This document shows, piece by piece, positions 1-8,050 of a stretch of DNA of 56,461 bases. The stretch is from positions 1 through 56,461 of the forward strand of contig NZ_JOHO01000044.1 of the NCBI RefSeq assembly GCF_000719705.1. The letters are read 5' to 3'. Both the position numbers and the translations under genes were made by a program. The notes under the pieces are model-generated. The model did no database searches, was not told the DNA's origin, and worked only from the letters and a program-made list of their open reading frames with translations. Position 1 is the first letter of the stretch, and every line of letters begins with the position of its first letter. The DNA is from Streptomyces sp. NRRL S-350 (GTDB lineage Bacteria; Actinomycetota; Actinomycetes; Streptomycetales; Streptomycetaceae).

Positions 1-1
1 C

Positions 2-730
2 ATGGTCACCGGCGCCGGCCTCGCCTACGGCTACGACGCCGCCTTCCAGACCGGCCCCGTCATGCCGCTGGACCTCGTCCTCGGCGCCGTCGGCGGCGCG
101 GCGGGGCCGCGCGGGCGTTCCGCCGACAGCGGCCCGTACGCCCCGAAGCACGCCAAGCCGGTGGAGCTGCCGATGCCCGGCCGACTGCCCCCGCGCGAGT
201 ACGTCGAGGACCACCCGAGCGTCGCCAAGGTGACCACGGAGTTGGCGCGCGTGCCCCCCAAGGTCTTCAACAAGGTCTGGGCCTACCTGAAGGCGGTCCC
301 GGGCGGCGGGATCAGCATCGGCCCCAGGCCCGTCACGGAGCTTCCGGGGGGTTTCGACCTCGCGGGCGTCAGACCGGTGGGAGGAAGCGTGCCCGCGGAC
401 CACGTGCCCGGAATGTACCGGCCGGACCAGCGCAGGCTCCTCGTCAATTCGAGTGCCGACGAACGCAGCAGCGTCGCCGTCCACGAGTTCGGTCACGCGG
501 TCGACGAGGCCTACGGATTCAAGAGCCGTCAGCCGGAGTGGCAGCATGTGCAACAGCAGGTCCTGGACCGGATCGGCGGCAATCCGCAGCTGGACGGGTA
601 CATCCGCCAGCCGCACGAGTTCTTCGCCGAGGCGTTCAATTACTGGACCGCCAAGAAGCTGACGAAGTTCACGTTCGGCGACCGCGAGGCCGCGAAGATA
701 CTGAAGGAGTACTTTGAGCGAGCATTCTGA
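2..730 (+). CDS. C-terminal part of a toxin-like protein with HExxH metalloprotease tip (5' end outside window)
   Basis: The reading frame is open from the window edge, so this is probably the 3' end of a longer gene. The visible 242 residues begin with a Gly/Ala-rich pretoxin-like stretch and a Pro-rich linker. They end in a compact domain with HEFGH at about residues 161-165 and a downstream Glu in FFAEAF at about 210. That HExxH...E arrangement resembles the ATLF (anthrax lethal factor-like) protease domains found at the tips of polymorphic toxins. The family assignment is inference; the zinc motif is visible. The stop overlaps the start of a small acidic gene, the usual toxin-immunity layout. 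A housekeeping metalloprotease is less likely, because the catalytic domain sits at the extreme C-terminus behind a low-complexity linker. Confidence 0.6.
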   Translation: MVTGAGLAYGYDAAFQTGPVMPLDLVLGAVGGAAGPRGRSADSGPYAPKHAKPVELPMPGRLPPREYVEDHPSVAKVTTELARVPPKVFNKVWAYLKAVPGGGISIGPRPVTELPGGFDLAGVRPVGGSVPADHVPGMYRPDQRRLLVNSSADERSSVAVHEFGHAVDEAYGFKSRQPEWQHVQQQVLDRIGGNPQLDGYIRQPHEFFAEAFNYWTAKKLTKFTFGDREAAKILKEYFERAF

Positions 731-1049
731 GAGCTACGAGGTCACCGGCAACCCGATGCTCGACGCCGACGGCGTCACCATCTGGCAGCGGTACGGCGGG
801 AAGGCCCCGGAGGGGTACTTCTACGACGGGTGGCACAAGATCGAACCGGGGGATCCCCGCTACGACGAACTGCTTCCGCAGGCGCGCCGGAATCCGCGCG
901 ATGCGGATGACGGCGACGACCTCGACGACGACCTGGACGACCTCGACGACCTGGACGACGAGGAGGGGGAGAGCACGGTGCACCCCGAGACCATGGCCAT
1001 GCTGATGGACATGCAGCGGAGGACGCGGGAGCGGGACCAGGGCCGGTAG
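714..1049 (+). CDS. Small acidic protein, candidate immunity partner
   Basis: This is a 111-residue protein read from TTG 714, with AAGGAG four bases upstream and a 17-bp overlap with the preceding metalloprotease gene. An ATG at 756 is the alternative start. The N-terminal half has a Trp/Tyr/Gly-rich segment around YGGKAPEGYFYDGW. Residues about 63-86 are almost entirely Asp, Glu, Gly and Leu. No family is recognised. Translational coupling, small size and strong negative charge suggest an immunity protein for the upstream protease domain, but this is inferred from position only. A strong hairpin follows, so the pair ends one transcription unit. Confidence 0.6.
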   Translation: MSEHSESYEVTGNPMLDADGVTIWQRYGGKAPEGYFYDGWHKIEPGDPRYDELLPQARRNPRDADDGDDLDDDLDDLDDLDDEEGESTVHPETMAMLMDMQRRTRERDQGR

Positions 1050-1082
1050 TGCCGCCACGATCCCGACCGACACCATCCCGAC

Positions 1083-1111
1083 GACCCCCGAGCCGGCCCG
1101 GCTCGGGGGTC
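1083..1111 (+). terminator. Strong hairpin terminator after the toxin/immunity pair
   Basis: A perfect 14-bp inverted repeat, GACCCCCGAGCCGG (1083-1096) with CCGGCTCGGGGGTC (1098-1111), lies 34 bases after the small acidic gene. In practice the loop opens by a few pairs. There is no long U-run, as is common in actinomycetes. Confidence 0.7.
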
Positions 1112-1157
1112 GGGTCGTCGGCGGGAGCATTGACAGGAGGGGTGACGCGGCTGAATG

Positions 1158-1173
1158 CTAAGCAAGCGCTTAG
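1158..1173. promoter_or_regulatory. TetR-type operator, copy 1
   Basis: CTAAGC-N4-GCTTAG palindrome, 30 bases before the ATG of the kinase gene. The same site in reverse orientation (CTAAGC-N4-GCTCAG) lies at 11632-11647, between the SDR operon and a TetR gene. The identity extends to TGACTAAGCGCTTGCT and AGCAT around the core. The adjacent TetR product is the likely binder (inference). Confidence 0.7.
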
Positions 1174-1203
1174 TCAATGCCCGTCGACTCCAGGAGCCGC
1201 CCG

Positions 1204-2232
1204 ATGGCCGACACCCCCGCCGACCCGCCCGGCCTGGACCTGGGCCGGCTCCGCACCTACCTGGAGCGCGAGCTGCCCGGGACCGTCCGGGGGCCGCTGC
1301 GAGCGGACCTCATCGAAGGAGGCCGGTCGAACCTGACGTACCTGCTCTCCGAGGGCTCCTCCCGCTGGGTGCTGCGGCGCCCGCCGCTCGGGCACGTGCT
1401 GGCGACCGCCCACGACATGGGCCGCGAGTACCGGGTGATGTCGGCCCTGCGCGGCACCGGCGTGCCCGTTCCCCGGATGCTGGTGATCGACCACGGCGAG
1501 GACGTCCTCGGCGCGCCCTGGTACCTCATGGAGTACGTCGCGGGCACCGCGCACCGGGACGCCGACGCCCTCGCCGCCATCGGCGAGGAGCGGGTGAGCG
1601 CACTCGGGCGCCGGCTGGTCGACACCCTGGCCGCCCTGCACCGGATCGACCCCGCCGCCGTCGGCCTGGAGGACTTCGGGCGGCCCGAGGGCTACCTGGA
1701 GCGCCAGCTGCGCCGCTGGTCCAAGCAGCTCGCCGCCTCCCGCAGCCGGGACCTGCCCGAACTCGACCGGCTGCACGCCGTGCTCGCCGCGCGGCTGCCC
1801 GTCTCACCCGCGCCCGCCCTCGTGCACGGCGACTACCGGCTGGACAACGTGCTGGTCGACGAGGAGGACGGCATCGCCGCCGTCCTCGACTGGGAGATGT
1901 CCACCCTGGGCGACCCGCTCACCGACATCGGCCTGCTGGTGATGTACACCGAGCTCGCCGGCGTCGGCGGCGGCATCGTCCCGTCCGCCATGACCGCCCC
2001 CGGCTTCCCCGGGCCCGACGAGATCGTCTCCCGGTACGCCGGGGCGACCGGCCGGGAGGCCGACGACCTGGACTGGTACGTGGCCTTCGCGTCCTTCAAG
2101 CTCGCGGCCGTCGCCGAGGGCATCCACTTCCGCTTCCGGCAGGGCCGCACCCTCGGCGCGGGCTTCGAGCGCGCGGGCGAGATGGCCCCGGTCCTCGCCC
2201 GGCACGGCCTGAGCACCCTCAAGGAGAACTGA
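1204..2232 (+). CDS. APH-family phosphotransferase, ACAD10/11-type hydroxyacyl kinase
   Basis: A 342-residue kinase-like protein of the aminoglycoside phosphotransferase fold. HGDYRLDN at about residue 208 carries the catalytic Asp210, and LDWEMSTLGDP at about 228-238 carries the metal-binding Asp. ATG 1204 is chosen because AGGAG sits seven bases upstream; the in-frame ATG at 1177 lies inside the operator region. The next gene, an acyl-CoA dehydrogenase, starts three bases after the stop. In animals the same two domains are fused in ACAD10/ACAD11, where the kinase phosphorylates 4-hydroxyacyl-CoA and the dehydrogenase domain then processes it. A role in hydroxy fatty acid catabolism is therefore more likely than antibiotic resistance. 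Confidence 0.85.
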   Translation: MADTPADPPGLDLGRLRTYLERELPGTVRGPLRADLIEGGRSNLTYLLSEGSSRWVLRRPPLGHVLATAHDMGREYRVMSALRGTGVPVPRMLVIDHGEDVLGAPWYLMEYVAGTAHRDADALAAIGEERVSALGRRLVDTLAALHRIDPAAVGLEDFGRPEGYLERQLRRWSKQLAASRSRDLPELDRLHAVLAARLPVSPAPALVHGDYRLDNVLVDEEDGIAAVLDWEMSTLGDPLTDIGLLVMYTELAGVGGGIVPSAMTAPGFPGPDEIVSRYAGATGREADDLDWYVAFASFKLAAVAEGIHFRFRQGRTLGAGFERAGEMAPVLARHGLSTLKEN

Positions 2233-2235
2233 CCG

Positions 2236-3447
2236 ATGGACTTCGCGTACGACGCCCGGACCGACGAACTCCGCGAACGGCTGCTCGCCTTCATGGACGA
2301 GCACGTGCACCCCGCCGAGCCCGTCCTGGCCGACCAGCTCGCCGACCCGGCCCGCGCGCACTGGGCGGTCCCGCCGGTCGTCGCGGACCTGCAGGCCGAG
2401 GCCCGGAAGCAGGGGCTCTGGAACCTCTTCATGCCGGGTGAGCACGGCGCCGGCCTCACCAACCTGCAGTACGCCCCGCTCGCCGAGATCACCGGCCGCA
2501 GCCCGCAGTTGGCCCCGCCCGCGCTCAACTGCGCGGCCCCCGACACCGGCAACATGGAGCTGCTGGCCCAGTTCGGCAGCCCCGAGCAGCGCGAGCGGTG
2601 GCTGCGCCCCCTCCTCGACGCCGAGATCCGCTCCGCGTTCGCGATGACCGAGCCCGAGGTGGCCTCCTCGGACGCCACCAACATCGCCACCCGGATCGAG
2701 CGGGACGGCGACGAGTACGTGATCAACGGCCGCAAGTGGTACATCACCGGGGCGATGAACCCGGACTGCAAGCTCCTCATCGTGATGGGCAAGACCGATC
2801 CCGGCGCCGAACCGCACCGCCAGCAGAGCATGGTGCTCGTCCCGCGCGACACCCCCGGCGTCACCGTCAAGCGCGGCATGACGGTCTTCGGCTACGACGA
2901 CGCCGACCACGGCGGCCACGCCGAGGTGCTGTTCGAAGACGTCCGCGTGCCGGTCTCCCACCTGATCGGCGAGGAGGGCACGGGCTTCGCCATCGCCCAG
3001 GCCCGGCTCGGCCCGGGCCGGATCCACCACTGCATGCGCGCGATCGGCATCGCCGAGCGGGCGCTGGAGCTGATGTGCCGACGGGCGGGCGAGCGGGTCG
3101 CCTTCGGCAGGCCGCTCGCCGAGCAGGGGGTGGTCCAGGACTGGATCGCCGAGTCCCGCGTCCGGATCGAGCAGTTGCGGCTGCTGGTGCTGAAGACCGC
3201 CTGGCTGATGGACACCGTCGGCAACCGGGGCGCGCACACCGAGATCCAGGCGATCAAGATCGCCACCCCGCGCACCGTCGAATGGATCCTGGACAAGGCC
3301 GTCCAGGCGCACGGCGCCGCCGGCGTCAGCCAGGACACGCCGCTGGCCCAGCTCTGGGCCGGCAACCGCACCCTGCGGCTGGCCGACGGCCCCGACGAGG
3401 TGCACAAGCGCTCGCTGGCCCGGCGGGAGCTGAAGCGGTACCGCTAG
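2236..3447 (+). CDS. Acyl-CoA dehydrogenase, ACAD11-like
   Basis: A 403-residue flavoprotein of the acyl-CoA dehydrogenase family, full length for the class. The central FAMTEPEVASSDATN segment (about 135-149) contacts FAD and substrate. The C-terminal VQAHGAAGVSQDTPLAQ and the adjoining RTLRLADGPDEVH stretch are typical of the ACAD10/11 branch. It follows the kinase gene with a three-base gap, so the two are co-transcribed and probably act in sequence on a 4-hydroxyacyl-CoA. The operator at 1158-1173 would control both. Substrate chain length cannot be read from the sequence. Confidence 0.9.
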   Translation: MDFAYDARTDELRERLLAFMDEHVHPAEPVLADQLADPARAHWAVPPVVADLQAEARKQGLWNLFMPGEHGAGLTNLQYAPLAEITGRSPQLAPPALNCAAPDTGNMELLAQFGSPEQRERWLRPLLDAEIRSAFAMTEPEVASSDATNIATRIERDGDEYVINGRKWYITGAMNPDCKLLIVMGKTDPGAEPHRQQSMVLVPRDTPGVTVKRGMTVFGYDDADHGGHAEVLFEDVRVPVSHLIGEEGTGFAIAQARLGPGRIHHCMRAIGIAERALELMCRRAGERVAFGRPLAEQGVVQDWIAESRVRIEQLRLLVLKTAWLMDTVGNRGAHTEIQAIKIATPRTVEWILDKAVQAHGAAGVSQDTPLAQLWAGNRTLRLADGPDEVHKRSLARRELKRYR

Positions 3448-3460
3448 GAGGCGGCCGGAC

Positions 3461-3504
3461 CCGCCCTGGCTCCCGGGGCCCGCGCCGACGGGTCGCCAGG
3501 GCGG
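3461..3504 (+). terminator. Candidate terminator hairpin
   Basis: CCGCCCTGGC (3461-3470) and GCCAGGGCGG (3495-3504) form a 10-bp stem with a 24-base loop that can itself fold, just downstream of the acyl-CoA dehydrogenase stop. Confidence 0.5.
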
Positions 3505-3537
3505 TCGGACCGGTACCGCCGGATGGCCCCTAGGGGT

Positions 3538-3581
3538 GTCATACCCGGGTACTCAGGGCCTGGTTGGCTCCCTGGTATGAC
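3538..3581. promoter_or_regulatory. Nested inverted repeat upstream of the secreted hydrolase
   Basis: GTCATACC (3538-3545) pairs with GGTATGAC (3574-3581), and CAGGG (3554-3558) with CCCTG inside it. It lies 75 bases before the hydrolase start. It could be an operator or a leader hairpin; no binder is identified. Confidence 0.4.
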
Positions 3582-3655
3582 GGCTTCGGGCCGCCCCCGC
3601 CCGTAGTGTCCTGCGTGTTCGATCGACCGGATCGACCTGCGCGAGGAGAGACGAC

Positions 3656-4930
3656 ATGGGCAGTGGGGGACGGGCTTTGGCGGCGGTCCTGCTGGCGGCG
3701 ACGGCGGTGCTGGGCACGGCCGTCGCGCCGGGAGCGGTCGCGGCGGACGGCGGGGGCGCCGGGCAGCGGGCGCGGGCGTGGCTGCCGGAGCCCACCGGGC
3801 CGTACCCGATCGGGACGACCGCACTGCACCTGACCGACGACGCCCGCGAGGACCCGTGGCAGCCCGGGCGCCGGCGCGAGCTGATGATCAGCCTCTGGTA
3901 CCCGACCTCCCGCCCGGCCGGCCCGGGCGACCGTGCACCGTACATGGAGCCCGCCGCCGGGGCGCACTTCGGCAGCGCCGAAGGCCTCGCCAGGATCAAC
4001 TACGGTACCGAGCCGGGCAGTACCGACTGGTCCGGCATCCGCACCCACGCCCGCCAGGACGCCCCGGCGCTGCCCGGCGGCCGGCGCCCGGTGGTGCTGT
4101 ACTCGCCGGGCCTCGGCGACCCCCGGACCTGGGGGACGGCGCTCGTCGAGGACCTCGCCTCGCGCGGCTACGTCGTGGTCACCGTCGACCACACCTACGA
4201 GGCCTCCGAAGTCACCTTCCCGGACGGGGGATTGGCTCCCTCGGTGTTTCCCGGCATGCTCGGCCAGCCGGACCTGGACATCGGTGCCGTGCTGCGCAAG
4301 GCCCTCGGCACCCGCGTCGACGACACCCGCTTCGTGCTGGACCAGCTCGCCGGGCTGGCCGGACGGCCGGGCCTGCCGGCCGGCCTGGCCGGGGTGCTCG
4401 ACCTCGACCGGATCGGCATGGTCGGCCAGTCGGCGGGCGGCTTCACGGCGCTCCAGACCATGCACGACGATCCGCGGATCGCCGCCGGGATCAACCTGGA
4501 CGGCCAACTGCACTTCCCCGGCCCGGACGGCCACACCGGCGTGTTCCTGCCCAGTGTCGCCGAGGACGGCCTGGACCGGCCCTTCCTGCTGATGGGCACC
4601 GGGAGCGAGGACTCCGGGGCGTACAGCCGGCAGCCCGGCTGGAACGCGCTGTGGCAGCACAGCACCGGCTGGCACGCCGACCTGACCCTCACCGGCTCCC
4701 GCCACGGCTCGTACACCGACGCGCAGTCCCTGCTGCCCCAGCTCGCCCGGCAGGGCGTGCTCGACGCGGAGCAACTGCGCGGGGACGTCGGCGACATCCG
4801 CCCCGGCCGCGCGGAGCTCGCCACCCGCTCGTACGTCGCCTCGTTCTTCGACCGCTGGCTGCGCGGGCACGACGACCGGCTGCTGGACGGGCCCTCGCCG
4901 CGCTTCCCGGAAATGGCCTACGAAGGTTAG
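3656..4930 (+). CDS. Secreted alpha/beta hydrolase, PAF-acetylhydrolase-like
   Basis: A 424-residue exported hydrolase. The N-terminus has a signal peptide with an Ala-rich core ending near AVA-AD (about residue 30). The alpha/beta-hydrolase core shows the nucleophile elbow GQSAGG with Ser259, a candidate acid Asp282 in NLDG, and His350 in SRHGSY. This order and the length match plasma PAF-acetylhydrolase/isoform II-like lipases (PF03403). It probably cleaves short-chain esters or oxidised phospholipids outside the cell. ATG 3656 is preceded by GAGGAGAG at a good distance. It has its own terminator and is likely monocistronic. It is the first gene of the block that separates the two halves of the acyl-CoA/SDR regulon. 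Confidence 0.85.
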   Translation: MGSGGRALAAVLLAATAVLGTAVAPGAVAADGGGAGQRARAWLPEPTGPYPIGTTALHLTDDAREDPWQPGRRRELMISLWYPTSRPAGPGDRAPYMEPAAGAHFGSAEGLARINYGTEPGSTDWSGIRTHARQDAPALPGGRRPVVLYSPGLGDPRTWGTALVEDLASRGYVVVTVDHTYEASEVTFPDGGLAPSVFPGMLGQPDLDIGAVLRKALGTRVDDTRFVLDQLAGLAGRPGLPAGLAGVLDLDRIGMVGQSAGGFTALQTMHDDPRIAAGINLDGQLHFPGPDGHTGVFLPSVAEDGLDRPFLLMGTGSEDSGAYSRQPGWNALWQHSTGWHADLTLTGSRHGSYTDAQSLLPQLARQGVLDAEQLRGDVGDIRPGRAELATRSYVASFFDRWLRGHDDRLLDGPSPRFPEMAYEG

Positions 4931-4936
4931 TGCGCC

Positions 4937-4968
4937 GGGCGGCGCCGGGTGGAGTCCCGGCGCCGCCC
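4937..4968 (+). terminator. Strong hairpin terminator
   Basis: Perfect 13-bp stem GGGCGGCGCCGGG / CCCGGCGCCGCCC with loop TGGAGT, starting six bases after the hydrolase stop and followed by GTTCTT. Confidence 0.8.
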
Positions 4969-5375
4969 GTTCTTCGGCCGCAGCCGAGGTCAGCGGGGCC
5001 GAAGAGTCGGTGAGCCGCCGTCAGGAACAACGATTCGCACGGCCCGGACGGCGGATTACCGGAACAGAATTCGGGTCCGTATTCAGTGAATGGCTACGCG
5101 CGTTGATCCCATGTCATCGACGCGGCTTGACCTGCTTGGACCCGCTCCTTAATCAGTCCTTACCCTTCGCCGTTGACCGCTGTTCATCAGCTCTGCTTTC
5201 CTTCATGCCCAGCAGGTGGAAACAGCCGACGAGCAGTCAATTCCGGGTGTGCGGAAGAATTCCGTCCGGAGTCGACCGCCGTCGGAATTCCCCACCGGCC
5301 CTTCCCCCACAAAGGGATCGTCCGCGGCCCCCAAGAACCGCAGGGCGATCGGCAGAAGAGAGGGCACCCTCACCC
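4969..5375 (+). promoter_or_regulatory. Long non-coding leader with promoter and inverted repeat
   Basis: About 400 bases with no convincing gene; base composition is lower in GC than the flanks around 5030-5290. A HrdB-like promoter, TTGACC (5127-5132)-N17-TAATCA (5150-5155), is visible. GAATTCCG (5257-5264) and CGGAATTC (5283-5290) form an 8-bp inverted repeat. The frame of the next gene stays open back to about 5010, but there is no signal peptide or ribosome site there, so the long 5' part is read as untranslated leader. Confidence 0.45.
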
Positions 5376-7274
5376 ATGGGTCACTCCCGCAGGATCCGAC
5401 GCGCGAAGTACGCGGCGCTCACCGGAATAGCGTCGCTCGCGCTCGCCGCCGCCGGCCTGGCCGGCGCCGCCGGCCCGGCCTCCGCACAGGACATCTCCAG
5501 CTCGCAGGGCAGCTCCGGCAGCGAGTTCAACCCCTGGAGCCCGCAGAACGGGCACCCGTACCGGCACGGCGCCGTACCGGGCATGTCCCAGCACGAGAAC
5601 TACAAGAAGTGGCTCGCCGCCCACAACCAGGCCGCGGCCACCGGCCAGCAGACGCTGTCCTACGGCGGCGGCGTCGACGGCATCGGCGTGCAGAGCGGCC
5701 ACTCCAAGGTCTACCTGGTGTTCTACGGCAACCAGTGGGGCTCGCAGACCACCGACGCCAACGGCAACGCGAAGTTCTCGGGCGACTCGGCCGGGGCGGC
5801 CGGCGCCACCCAGCAGATGTTCAAGGGCATCGGCACCAACGGCGAGACCTGGTCGGCGGACCTGACCCAGTGGTGCGACGGCCCCGCCGTCGCCACCGGG
5901 GCCGTCAGCTGCCCGTCCAACGCCAACTTCGTCCCGTACCAGAGCGGCGGCGTCCTGTCCGGCGTCTGGTACGACAACGCGGCCGCCTCGCCGAGCCAGG
6001 CCACGGGCAACCAGCTCGCCCAGGAAGCGGTCAAGGCCGCCGGCCACTTCGGCAACACCACGGCCGCCGCCAACCGGGACGCGTACTACATCATCCTGTC
6101 CCCGCACGGCACCAACCCGGACGACTACCAGAACCCCAGCACCGGGTACTGCGCCTGGCACGACTGGAACGGGGACACCACCCTCACCGGCGGTGCGGCG
6201 AACTCGCCCTACGGCGACATCGCGTTCTCCAACCAGCCGTACAACATCGACGCGGGCTCCAACTGCGGTGTCGGCTTCGTCAACTCGCCCGGCACGCTCG
6301 ACGGTTGGACGATGACCCTCGGCCACGAGTGGCACGAGATGATGTCCGACCAGAACCCGGCCGGCGGCTGGACCAACCACGTCTCGGGCAGCAGCTACAA
6401 CGGCCAGGAGAACTCCGACGAGTGCGCCTGGATCCAGCCCGGCAGCACCGGCGGCGCCGCCAACGTCTCCTTCGGCACCTTCGGCTCCTACGCCGAGCAG
6501 GCCAGCTGGTCCAACGACACCAACTCCTGCGCGATCTCGCACGCCATCCTGACCCACGGCAACACGGTCACCGTCACGAACCCGGGCAACCAGAACGGCA
6601 CCGTCGGCACCGCGGCGAGCCTGCAGATCCACGCCACCGACTCCGCCTCCGGCCAGACGCTCAGCTACTCGGCCACCGGCCTGCCGGCCGGCCTGGCGAT
6701 CAACGCCTCGACCGGCCTGATCTCCGGCACCCCGACCGCCGCCGGCACCTCCGGCGTCACCGTCACCGTGACCGACACCACCGGCGCCACCGGCAGCACC
6801 AGCTTCAGCTGGACCGAGTCCACCAGCGGTGGCGGCGGCAACACCGTCACCAACGGCGGCTTCGAGAACGGCAACCTGACCGGCTGGACCGCCGCCGGTT
6901 CCACCTCGGCCACCTCCGCCGCCGCCCACAGCGGCAGCTACGGCGCCATGGTCGGCTCCACCAGCCCGACCGGGGACTCCTCGCTCGCCCAGACCTTCAC
7001 CGCGCCGACCGGCTCCAGCAAGGTGTCCTTCTGGTACAGCAACACCTGCGACGACACCGTCACCTACGACTGGGCCACCGCCACCCTGAAGGACAACACC
7101 ACCGGCACGACCACCACGGTCCTCGCCAAGACCTGCACCACCACCGGCACCTGGACCAACAAGACGGCCACCGTCACCCCGGGCCACTCCTACACCCTCA
7201 CCCTGAGCAACCACGACGACAACTACGCGGGTGACCCGACCTACACCTACTACGACGACGTGACCGTCTCCTGA
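5376..7274 (+). CDS. Secreted protein with HExxE metallo-motif, Ig-like and C-terminal jelly-roll domains
   Basis: A 632-residue exported protein. ATG 5376 gives a classic signal peptide (RRIRRAKYAAL, hydrophobic core, cleavage near ASA-QD at about 39). The N-terminal domain (about 40-390) has GHEWHEMMSD at 316-325 followed by ENSDECAW. This spacing resembles the HE..E..D pattern of EXORDIUM-like/metzincin-related extracellular proteins. Residues about 396-483 form a putative Ig domain (LPAGLAINASTGLISGTP, He_PIG type). Residues about 489-632 form a galactose-binding-like sandwich (GGFENGNLTGW ... YYDDVTVS). A secreted protease or cell-wall/carbohydrate-binding enzyme is plausible; the catalytic role is unproven. 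It is followed by a strong terminator. Confidence 0.8.
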   Translation: MGHSRRIRRAKYAALTGIASLALAAAGLAGAAGPASAQDISSSQGSSGSEFNPWSPQNGHPYRHGAVPGMSQHENYKKWLAAHNQAAATGQQTLSYGGGVDGIGVQSGHSKVYLVFYGNQWGSQTTDANGNAKFSGDSAGAAGATQQMFKGIGTNGETWSADLTQWCDGPAVATGAVSCPSNANFVPYQSGGVLSGVWYDNAAASPSQATGNQLAQEAVKAAGHFGNTTAAANRDAYYIILSPHGTNPDDYQNPSTGYCAWHDWNGDTTLTGGAANSPYGDIAFSNQPYNIDAGSNCGVGFVNSPGTLDGWTMTLGHEWHEMMSDQNPAGGWTNHVSGSSYNGQENSDECAWIQPGSTGGAANVSFGTFGSYAEQASWSNDTNSCAISHAILTHGNTVTVTNPGNQNGTVGTAASLQIHATDSASGQTLSYSATGLPAGLAINASTGLISGTPTAAGTSGVTVTVTDTTGATGSTSFSWTESTSGGGGNTVTNGGFENGNLTGWTAAGSTSATSAAAHSGSYGAMVGSTSPTGDSSLAQTFTAPTGSSKVSFWYSNTCDDTVTYDWATATLKDNTTGTTTTVLAKTCTTTGTWTNKTATVTPGHSYTLTLSNHDDNYAGDPTYTYYDDVTVS

Positions 7275-7291
7275 CGATCACCGCGCCGAAC

Positions 7292-7331
7292 GCACCGGGG
7301 TGGGCCCAACGGCCCGCCCCGGTGCCGTTTT
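7292..7331 (+). terminator. Rho-independent terminator with T-run
   Basis: A 15-bp stem (7292-7306 with 7311-7325, one T-G wobble) with loop CAAC, followed by CG and TTTT at 7328-7331. This is one of the few hairpins here with a real T-tract. Confidence 0.85.
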
Positions 7332-7462
7332 CCGTCCGCCCGGCCGGGGCGCCCGCGGCCGCCAGCCCGCGGCCGCCGGCCCGCGGTCGCCCTCCGCGGG
7401 ATCCGAACCGGCCGCCGGTGCGTCGAACCGGAACCGCTCGCACCTCGGCAGAAGGAACCAAC

Positions 7463-7912
7463 GTGAACCCGAGAACACCCGCCGCCCTGACTCTGGCCGC
7501 CGCCCTGCTCACCCTCGCCGGGTGCGCCTCCTCCGGCGGGACGAGCCCGTCGGCCGCCGCGACCACCACCCCGGCCGCCACCGCACCGGCGGCGGTCACG
7601 GTGGACGAACACGCCGACCACACCACCGTGAAGGCGGCCGTCGGCACGACCGTCACGCTCGCGCTGCACAGCACCTACTGGACGGCCGCGACCAGTTCCG
7701 CCCCCGACGTGGTCGCCCCCGGCGGCGCGCCCACGACCGCCGCGTCCCCCTCCTGCCGCCCCGGCGGCGGCTGCGGCACCGTGACCACCGCCTTCACCGC
7801 CCGCACCCCCGGCACCGCCCACCTCACCGCCACCCGCACCGCCTGCGGCGAAGCCCTCAACTGCCCGCCCGAGCAGCGCACCTACGACGTCACCGTGGAG
7901 GTCAGCGGCTGA
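7463..7912 (+). CDS. Small secreted lipoprotein with Ig-like fold
   Basis: 149 residues from GTG 7463, with GAAGGA seven bases upstream. The frame is open further 5' but overlaps the terminator of the previous gene. The lipobox LAGC gives an acylated Cys after about 19 residues, followed by a Ser/Thr/Ala/Pro linker. The mature domain has the pattern VGTTVTLALHSTYW ... FTARTPGTAHLTATRTAC with four Cys. That beta-rich layout resembles chagasin-type (I42) protease inhibitors or small Ig lipoproteins. If it is an inhibitor, its position next to exported peptidase-like genes would fit, but this is a weak inference from topology. Confidence 0.7.
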   Translation: MNPRTPAALTLAAALLTLAGCASSGGTSPSAAATTTPAATAPAAVTVDEHADHTTVKAAVGTTVTLALHSTYWTAATSSAPDVVAPGGAPTTAASPSCRPGGGCGTVTTAFTARTPGTAHLTATRTACGEALNCPPEQRTYDVTVEVSG

Positions 7913-8050
7913 GGCGCGGGATGCCTGGCGGAACTCCGCGCCCGGGTCGGCGCCGTCGGTGGCGGGCGCCTGCCCGGCGATCGCCCAGAGCGTCCCCGCC
8001 GGGCGGCCGGGCGGCCGGGCCACGGCCGCGGGCGGCCTCGCGGGCGTGAC

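Noticed and set aside
1204..2232. Aminoglycoside resistance kinase
   Set aside because: Genomic pairing and ACAD10/11-like features indicate acyl metabolism; the fold alone is not evidence of resistance.
1804..3405. Minus-strand frame antisense to kinase and acyl-CoA dehydrogenase
   Set aside because: Val/Gly/Asp/Leu-rich antisense shadow without ribosome site or family.
5010..5375. N-terminal extension of the HExxE secreted protein
   Set aside because: The extension has no ribosome site, would bury the signal peptide about 120 residues in, and overlaps the promoter.
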